Made by a program: the position numbers and the translations under genes
The notes under the pieces: generated by a model
Database searches by the model: none
The model's input: only the letters and a program-made list of their open reading frames with translations
What the model was told of the DNA's origin: nothing
Assembly: GCA_036011305.1 (NCBI GenBank)
Contig: DASCNA010000175.1
Span: forward strand, 1-21,224
Source of the DNA: DASCNA01 sp036011305
GTDB lineage: Bacteria > Verrucomicrobiota > Lentisphaeria > Victivallales > GWF2-38-69
DNA: 21,224 nucleotides
Reading direction: 5' to 3'
Shown here: piece after piece, positions 18,501 through 21,224 of the stretch
How positions within the stretch are numbered: the first letter of the stretch is position 1
How the letters are laid out: each line of letters starts with the position of its first letter

Positions 18501-18944
18501 TGTATTTTTAAAAATTCCTTTGCTTGTTTTTGTATATATAATTTCAGGGGAATTAGACACTTTTAAAACTAAAGTACCGTTATCAGGAAAGTTTAAACGA
18601 ATATCAAAATTATGGTTCCAGCCGTTTCCGAAATTAAAGGGTTTTTCTTTTGAGTTTGGGTAATATAATCTTCTAAGAAATAAAGGAAAAAATCCATCTG
18701 ACACAGATAGGTCAGTATATGATAAGTTGATTTTACCTGTTCTTAAAGTAACTGCATCTTTAAGATATTTGTAGTAGGAAGTTTTATGTGGTATCGAATT
18801 TGATTTTTCTTGTAAAAGTTTTGTTTGCTTATTATCTTTTTTATCTGATACACGTCTTTCAGAACATGCAATAAATACTAAGACGAAAGAAAAAATAATG
18901 CCATATTTTAAAAATAATGGTTTTTTGAAAGTGAATCCAATCAT
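12543..18944 (-). CDS. 2133-residue RHS/YD-repeat lipoprotein with TPR, Ig-like and coiled-coil tail
   Basis: A signal and lipobox FIAC put the lipid anchor at C27 (Ser at +2). Residues about 63-120 match the region preceding RHS repeats (TGKINLSYTDLSV, FNFGNGWNHNF). Several dozen YD repeats run from about 190 to 1000, then the RHS core (YYYRMRYYNPEIARFLSRDP) ends at DPLGL 1082-1086. RHS proteins fold into a beta-shell that encloses a C-terminal payload; the core is where auto-cleavage occurs in relatives. Here the first Asp motif is degenerate (DPIF at 1062). After the core: a Pro/Arg/Gly-rich region, a Gly/Ala hydrophobic stretch (about 1255-1290), TPR-like helices (1352-1600), an Ig-like domain, an acidic linker (about 1721-1762), two more Ig-like domains, an Arg/Glu coiled coil (about 1969-2002) and the conserved C-terminal domain (2040-2133). 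No toxin fold is recognised. AGGAT lies 9 bases before ATG 18944. Confidence 0.93.
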   Translation of the reverse strand: MIGFTFKKPLFLKYGIIFSFVLVFIACSERRVSDKKDNKQTKLLQEKSNSIPHKTSYYKYLKDAVTLRTGKINLSYTDLSVSDGFFPLFLRRLYYPNSKEKPFNFGNGWNHNFDIRLNFPDNGTLVLKVSNSPEIIYTKTSKGIFKNTNNPNDIISKKTSDNSWIRTLNNFPIQRFSIKGYLINIFSQNGKSLKLNYGKDRRLSTIQTPNGHHAKFLYNRKGFISEITTDLGNSVKYFYYKNQLIKVIKPSGIFQYKYGNGNIETIIYPDYQASKFQYDSDNRIIEQYIGKNSKIKYKYLKSSDNSYLKTTITYPDGTNTVYEFDGNVIYITDALNGLEIYEYDDIGNILKYINPLGYSVKYQYDKFGRLVSLKGVSGENTKYIYKGNSKLPSSIIYPSGIKKTFTYNKFSNVILETDSLGNTFNYLYNDLGQLLKIKLNSESETRFLYNSKGYLIKKFTNDNYFELKYSNRGLITGLIDSTGDSISYNYNASELLKAETRGNDSIKYFYDNYGRLVKESDSLNRNTKYKYNEAGIISEIIYSSGESVKYDYDLYGNIVSTENSAQNKYKFKYDALNRVISETDPSGFSKAYTYDADGNRTSVTDEKGNITIFEYNSEGQLIKKTDPSLKTTVYIYSKTGLLNYIIYPDKSFVEFFYYKDGSLRQKNLSDGSSFTYKYNDQGNLISASGSHCQLTYRYDQLSNVITKQNSFLNKELNYKYDNSGKLSELILPEERSIKYTYNSDDNLSSITASNNKIFDFSYSIQGQSLISYPNGIKQSLIYDKKNGRLQKIFLKDSSGNIIREITYNYDDTGRIIQKKDNEFQDNIYKYDANGSLVYEKTHQGKTVNYKLDKCRNIISKTSGNLKTKYEYNNNNQLGLSDTTSFVYDSKGNLIKSFSTLNDKSFKYTTDGRISSISDNSHNAKIKYTYDPTGNRASEITKHKERFYLYDGINVVAEYDMSHNETCYYIYGSSSDNPLMAHTRNGNFYFHQDFLGNIFAVTDDKGNQVSIYSYEAYGKPIIKKEGFKSPYLFTGRRYDRNTGFYYYRMRYYNPEIARFLSRDPIFDTNLYLYCKSDPVNFNDPLGLRPTFQEVPLPSGVKSVTIDDYGAETAGLRLRPSFAGDNPAWDQKPPRSSTRRPSGPSFPVVNRRMNAADWEYTGQYGNVVHRDQAYVVDIWRNKNTGKQYARFVRGGTTGGLASALGHAWSNNQTPTIGSWPANIASRLSNVGRSAGRAVGRAGRGTFANINPTLVPLYNLSAAGLAAGGAWGAGVLIAGVGTAGYVGYEVGSILNEFEPVRRGATATMSTFMPPYQNEISRYGNRVSGLNPRIEYGGKPPAGVSIRAGTRASTAIRVIPPDRRLQIRSVLAKGCHAFMRKQFSQCSVLMDQVKDMIAEDLAKLKRDKSEINFYSDTLSTADDYYDRSLKAMDVVSIYNEAIEYFKNHQYDQCILKANEILNKDLHNLNLSELTLQSNALRNTALQNKEKRKLIEELYNRAFDQMNLLKLKEAFDTFSRIIDLNPAEVGLAGLHSRAESHQNTLTCIFVTERKVNNELPKAVSLFDQDKKEEAKQLFLKLKNMIEEQSHPAYFKNQTAVINKYLAMLKHTEINTEPLLSVSSLNVSPKSLLPGTEVSISGNVTLENFNALFRTSAAFSLTVENIGVEDQFLEDITNGNYPFSYTFKIPEDANPGVYRVIAHLTPLERTDRRSPLSIKSETADTFIVKSDDEEDASGLLNEISETEHEEESEHEEEVVIIDPEEEEQEIFGYLEPMFINNRELWEGDSLLVKLRYNIFGLQKDETVPVIIKVSSPGIGTKTYSGDFENGKYPAKFSWIIPANLSTGQKTVTAIMKFNKKFHSVAETYIHRKPKIVLLSTSAFPRRIKRPGSVKLAAQVAVSGLKPGTYLNVNGIFSGSNMSTYKETKKLSNESKVFYVTYKFTKNSKEGTYRYTFDATSDYGGNSLSGLFIVGRSDEEIREEQARIDRERREREEQQRREEENRRRARLQRESQQEYDNRSRSTSTNNRNNSSSANTADTSSRRKKSWCVYYYDRGRGSMKDVGYRELSSAKNWQRNIRSHQKIYIEETFYSKESAIRYLCSKLSQPQMHGYGYAAKYKGGVTLISKDIYKMIGGKVK
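12546..13052. repeat. Conserved 3' module, copy B (end of the RHS gene)
   Basis: Direct-repeat partner of 10052-10630. It encodes the coiled coil and C-terminal domain of the RHS protein. By hand, 86 of the last 94 residues match copy A, while the Ig-like regions immediately upstream are only loosely similar. It lacks the 24-residue insertion of copy A. Confidence 0.85.
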
Positions 18945-18983
18945 TTTTTCATTATCCTAAAAAAGAAAAAAATTAATTGATTT

Positions 18984-19301
18984 TTACCAATTATTGCCGC
19001 AATGATAGCAATGGTTTTTAGGAGAATTAGGAGTCTTTACACAGCCACCAAGGTACACTTTTCCTTCTTCAGCTTTTTTAAGTGTTTTTCTGCCTGGTTT
19101 ACCATAAACAATTGGGACACCATTTTTCTTGCATTTAGGGCAAATGATTTTGGCTTTTCTTGTTTGTTGAGATGGTGATGTTGACTGCTTAACACTTGAC
19201 TGCCCCTGAGGCGTATTGTTCTCTGTATTATTGGTTGATTTACTTGCACATCCTAAGAATGTGACACTTAAAATAAGAATTGCAGTATAAAGTAGCTTCA
19301 T
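18984..19301 (-). CDS. 105-residue zinc-ribbon lipoprotein
   Basis: A lipobox-like FLGC gives a lipid-anchored C18 (Ala at +2). A Ser/Thr/Asn/Gln-rich linker to about residue 49 follows. The C-terminal domain (51-105) has C54-x2-C57, a VPIVYGKPG strand, GGC87 and C98-x2-C101-G. This resembles a small zinc-ribbon family usually found without a signal, in which CPKC and CxxCG pairs bind zinc and a GKVYLGGC strand lies between. ATG 19301 has GAGGT about 7 bases upstream. The stop is 40 bases before the RHS start, so it is probably the first gene of the operon. A periplasm-facing zinc ribbon on a lipid anchor next to an RHS gene is unusual. Its role is unknown; binding to the RHS product or a redox or structural role are guesses. 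Confidence 0.85.
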   Translation of the reverse strand: MKLLYTAILILSVTFLGCASKSTNNTENNTPQGQSSVKQSTSPSQQTRKAKIICPKCKKNGVPIVYGKPGRKTLKKAEEGKVYLGGCVKTPNSPKNHCYHCGNNW

Positions 19302-19327
19302 AATTTTACCTCATTTTAGTATTTTAA

Positions 19328-19356
19328 ATTTTAAGGTATTGAGTCAATTAATTCAA
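19328..19356 (-). promoter_or_regulatory. Putative promoter of the RHS operon
   Basis: On the minus strand TTGAAT (19356-19351) is separated by 17 bases from TAAAAT (19333-19328). The predicted transcript would start roughly 20 bases before ATG 19301, with GAGGT in the leader. The spacer contains a small palindrome, ATTGA-G-TCAAT (19338-19348), a possible operator. AT-rich sequence produces such matches by chance, so confidence is limited. Confidence 0.35.
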
Positions 19357-19458
19357 GATAAAAAGAAGCAAATTACTACAGATAAAGGATGTTATGTGAT
19401 TTATTATATTTTATATGGTTGTCTTGAAACGAGTTTTTTTCAGGCATTTTCAATCTAA

Positions 19459-19578
19459 ATGAAAAGGCAGATTTTTTTTGACAAAAATCTGAAAAAGAGA
19501 TTTATTTTTGGCTTATACGCGCAAGAAATCAATGCGGGAACATCAAGAATTGCAGCAGAGAATCATGAGAAAAAATAG
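19459..19578 (+). CDS. 39-residue orphan plus-strand ORF, possibly a transposase-derived remnant
   Basis: The only plus-strand frame that looks like protein rather than a shadow: it contains LKKRFIFGLYAQEINAGTSR followed by IAAEN. The pattern of a basic helix then a helix-turn-helix-like IN-x-GTSRIAAEN is reminiscent of the N-terminus of transposases or site-specific DNA-binding proteins. It ends at TAG after 39 codons. There is no Shine-Dalgarno before the ATG, and an AT-rich hairpin lies inside it. It probably represents a decayed fragment of a mobile gene, but the family is not recognised and it may simply be chance. Confidence 0.25.
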   Translation: MKRQIFFDKNLKKRFIFGLYAQEINAGTSRIAAENHEKK

Positions 19579-19622
19579 GAAGACTTAAAGTATATAAACT
19601 AAGATAAGGTTAGTTCCTAAAT

Positions 19623-19656
19623 CTCTTATGAAACCAGATTTCAGATTCCATAAGAG
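19623..19656 (-). terminator. Hairpin after the amidohydrolase gene, possible terminator
   Basis: CTCTTATG (19623-19630) and CATAAGAG (19649-19656) form a perfect 8-base stem, extended by three more pairs including one G-U around a 12-base loop. It starts 25 bases beyond the amidohydrolase stop. The following minus-strand sequence is ATTTAGG, a poor U-tract, so termination would be weak or factor-assisted. Confidence 0.4.
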
Positions 19657-19680
19657 GTTATTATAGATGGTGCTTTAATT

Positions 19681-21087
19681 TTACATTATTTGGCTTTTTC
19701 TGGATTTATAAGCAGGAGCATTATAAATTATTTTTTCTAAGGTTTTGGATGCCTTTTCTGTCTCTTCTAATTCATTACAGCCGGTTAACTTTCCATCATT
19801 AAATACAATTTTGCCGTTAATTATAGTTTTATCCACATAAGCAAAGTGCCCAACTCTGCTTAGAAAACTTTTTGGACTATGGTGTGTGCCTATGTATTCA
19901 AGCTTATTCATATTTATCATAAACAGATCAGCGGCTTTGTTTACTTCAAGAGAACCAATATCACTCCTGCCTAACAGGGATGCTCCTCCGTTAGTAGCCA
20001 ATTTCAAATAATCATATGCTTCAGGCAGAGGATGATTTCGCTTATCAGAAACTAGGTTTTGCAACTGATAAGTCATTCTCGGAAGTTCAAGCATATTTGA
20101 ATTATCATTGGATGCAGAACCATCTACACCAAGTCCTAATCTTAGACCTTTGGCTATCATTTGCGGAATATCAATAATATTAAAATGTCCCAATGCTACT
20201 GGGGCGGGACAGTGAGAAAGCCCGCTACCGGTTTTTACAAGAGTATCTATTTCACTGTCTGTAAATTCCCAGCCGTGAGCAAACCATACGTCTTTTCCTA
20301 TAAACCCTATATCTTCACACCAGTTTAAACTTCTTATGCCATAGCGATCCAGCATTAATCTATTTTCGCCTTCTCCTAGATGTGTGTGCATAAAAACTTT
20401 TTTTAATCTGGCTAACTTAACAGCTTCGATAAATGTATCTTTGCTAGATTGCGAAACATTGCATGGCGCTACTACAATTTTTTTCATAGAATATTCAGAT
20501 TCATCATGATATTTCTCAATTATTCTATTGCAGTCATTTAAAAAATTATCTGTACTTTCACATAATTCGTTAGGGATTACACTGCCTTCAGACATTGGCA
20601 TAGTATTAGTTCCCCTGCCTGCATGAAATCTGATGCCAAGTTTATCGGCTGCATCAAACTGTCTGTCTATTAAATTATTTCCTGCATGTTTATTAAAACA
20701 GTACTGATGATCAAAAACGGTAGTGCAGCCATGTTTTATTAAATCAGCCATACTTACAAGACTGCTGTAATATATGGAATCAGCATCTATTAGAGTAAAA
20801 AGCTGATATATTATATGAAGCCATTCTATCACATCCATTTTAGTGAAATCAAGACCTGGGTTATTTCTTACGAAAGATTGAAAAAAATGATGGTGGGTAT
20901 TTATCAAACCCGGATAAATGAACATATTTTCAGCATTAATTACTTCTGCTTCAGGTACATTTATATTCTTAGCAATTTGAGTGATTTTCTTCCCTGAAAT
21001 TAATAGATCATGATTATAAAAAACTGAATCATTACTATCACATGTAACAATTGCTTTCGCATTTTTAATTAAAATATTTTTTGTCAT
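19681..21087 (-). CDS. 8-oxoguanine deaminase-like amidohydrolase (complete copy)
   Basis: A 468-residue cytoplasmic enzyme of the AtzA/TrzN/8-oxoguanine deaminase branch of the amidohydrolase superfamily, which hydrolyses an amino or similar group from a purine or triazine-like ring using one bound metal. Visible ligands and motifs: NTHHHFFQSF with H65 and H67, HTHLGEGE with H234 and H236, FAHGWEF with H271, and GLGVDGSASND with D322. WFAHG and GVDGSASNDNSN are typical of this branch. Length is full for the family. ATG 21087 has AGGA about 6 bases upstream, and a strong terminator separates it from the upstream gene, so it is probably monocistronic. Substrate cannot be fixed from sequence: 8-oxoguanine, guanine, cytosine-like or S-adenosylhomocysteine-type substrates remain possible. 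Its last 200 bases are duplicated at 401-603. Confidence 0.92.
   Translation of the reverse strand: MTKNILIKNAKAIVTCDSNDSVFYNHDLLISGKKITQIAKNINVPEAEVINAENMFIYPGLINTHHHFFQSFVRNNPGLDFTKMDVIEWLHIIYQLFTLIDADSIYYSSLVSMADLIKHGCTTVFDHQYCFNKHAGNNLIDRQFDAADKLGIRFHAGRGTNTMPMSEGSVIPNELCESTDNFLNDCNRIIEKYHDESEYSMKKIVVAPCNVSQSSKDTFIEAVKLARLKKVFMHTHLGEGENRLMLDRYGIRSLNWCEDIGFIGKDVWFAHGWEFTDSEIDTLVKTGSGLSHCPAPVALGHFNIIDIPQMIAKGLRLGLGVDGSASNDNSNMLELPRMTYQLQNLVSDKRNHPLPEAYDYLKLATNGGASLLGRSDIGSLEVNKAADLFMINMNKLEYIGTHHSPKSFLSRVGHFAYVDKTIINGKIVFNDGKLTGCNELEETEKASKTLEKIIYNAPAYKSRKSQIM
19720..19922. repeat. Right copy of diverged direct repeat (amidohydrolase 3' end)
   Basis: Gap-free partner of 401-603, in the same orientation, lying inside the complete amidohydrolase gene. 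Base 401 corresponds to 19720, and similarity runs to about 19922. About 86% identity by hand count. The two copies bracket the whole RHS gene set. Confidence 0.85.
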
Positions 21088-21120
21088 ATAATCCTTTATT
21101 TTATGTGAATTAATACAGTT

Positions 21121-21159
21121 ATAAAAAAAACCGACTGCTTATATTTGCGCAGTCGGTTT
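21121..21159 (-). terminator. Rho-independent terminator of the upstream gene
   Basis: AAACCGACTGC (21128-21138) and GCAGTCGGTTT (21149-21159) make a perfect 11-base stem with a 10-base loop. On the minus strand it is followed by a run of T residues (complement of the A run at 21123-21130). It lies 27 bases after the TAA of the partial gene at the right edge and just before the amidohydrolase gene. Confidence 0.88.
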
Positions 21160-21185
21160 ATTTATTCAAATATATTTCTGTAAAA

Positions 21186-21224
21186 TTATTGCATATCCTG
21201 ATACATAGCCATGGCACCTTTGTA
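21186..21224 (-). CDS. C-terminal 12 codons of an unknown gene (cut by window edge)
   Basis: The minus-strand frame reads YKGAMAMYQDMQ and stops at TAA (21188-21186), 27 bases before a strong terminator. The stop-then-terminator spacing is what supports a real gene end. Too little is present to suggest a family. Confidence 0.55.
   Translation of the reverse strand, partial: YKGAMAMYQDMQ

Larger units (their letters stand above)
19302..19680. other. Intergenic region between the amidohydrolase and the RHS operon
   Basis: These 379 bases hold, from high to low coordinates, a hairpin just past the amidohydrolase stop (19623-19656), an orphan plus-strand ORF (19459-19578) containing a 9-base inverted repeat (CAGATTTTT at 19468-19476 and AAAAATCTG at 19483-19491), and a probable minus-strand promoter and ribosome-binding site for the zinc-ribbon lipoprotein. 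No tRNA, rRNA or riboswitch-like structure was seen. Confidence 0.6.

Noticed and set aside
10049..18944. TGA recoding as tryptophan
   Set aside because: TGA serves as a clean stop at several gene ends with tight overlaps, and Trp codons in clear motifs are TGG, so the standard bacterial code fits.

Overview
The window is AT-rich. Nearly every supportable gene lies on the minus strand, so transcription runs from high to low coordinates. Four products have lipoprotein or clear Sec signals followed by secreted-type domains, with serine, alanine or glutamine after the lipobox cysteine. This fits an AT-rich diderm (Gram-negative-type) bacterium using the standard code, with TGA as stop. I cannot name the lineage from sequence alone.

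Layout in transcription order: the tail of an unknown gene with a good terminator (21224-21121); a complete 8-oxoguanine deaminase-like amidohydrolase (21087-19681) followed by a hairpin; a 379-base intergenic region with a probable promoter and one orphan plus-strand ORF; then a tightly packed set of about 18.7 kb (19301-624). That set encodes a zinc-ribbon lipoprotein, a 2133-residue RHS/YD-repeat lipoprotein, a signal-peptide ORF and a 746-residue Ig-like/coiled-coil protein that look like two halves of one frameshifted gene, an 815-residue TPR lipoprotein, a 644-residue Pro-rich/Ig-like protein, a 445-residue secreted beta-rich protein, a 74-residue secreted peptide, a radical SAM/SPASM enzyme (GTG start, overlapping the peptide gene), a secreted PDZ-TPR protein, and a 202-residue membrane protein. 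After it come a 67-codon 3' fragment of a second amidohydrolase copy and a 43-codon ORF that looks like a truncated NTF2/SnoaL-like gene under a promoter with palindromes.

The proteins of the large set are linked by shared modules. A beta-rich module with the signature FFPYxALxLPxGxH occurs six times: once in the PDZ-TPR protein, twice in the 445-residue protein and three times in the TPR lipoprotein. A second architecture (Ig-like domains, linker, conserved C-terminal domain) is shared by the RHS protein, the 746-residue protein and, more distantly, the 644-residue protein. The last 94 residues of the first two are 86/94 identical although the upstream Ig-like regions have diverged. The RHS protein therefore ends in a long TPR/Ig/coiled-coil tail rather than a recognisable toxin.

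My reading (inference) is a surface or envelope assembly built around an RHS shell lipoprotein, with TPR and Ig-like accessory proteins and a radical SAM step that could modify a secreted peptide. The 19 kb set lies between a complete amidohydrolase gene and an 86%-identical copy of its last 200 bases. This geometry suggests past duplication or insertion and could allow recombinational loss.
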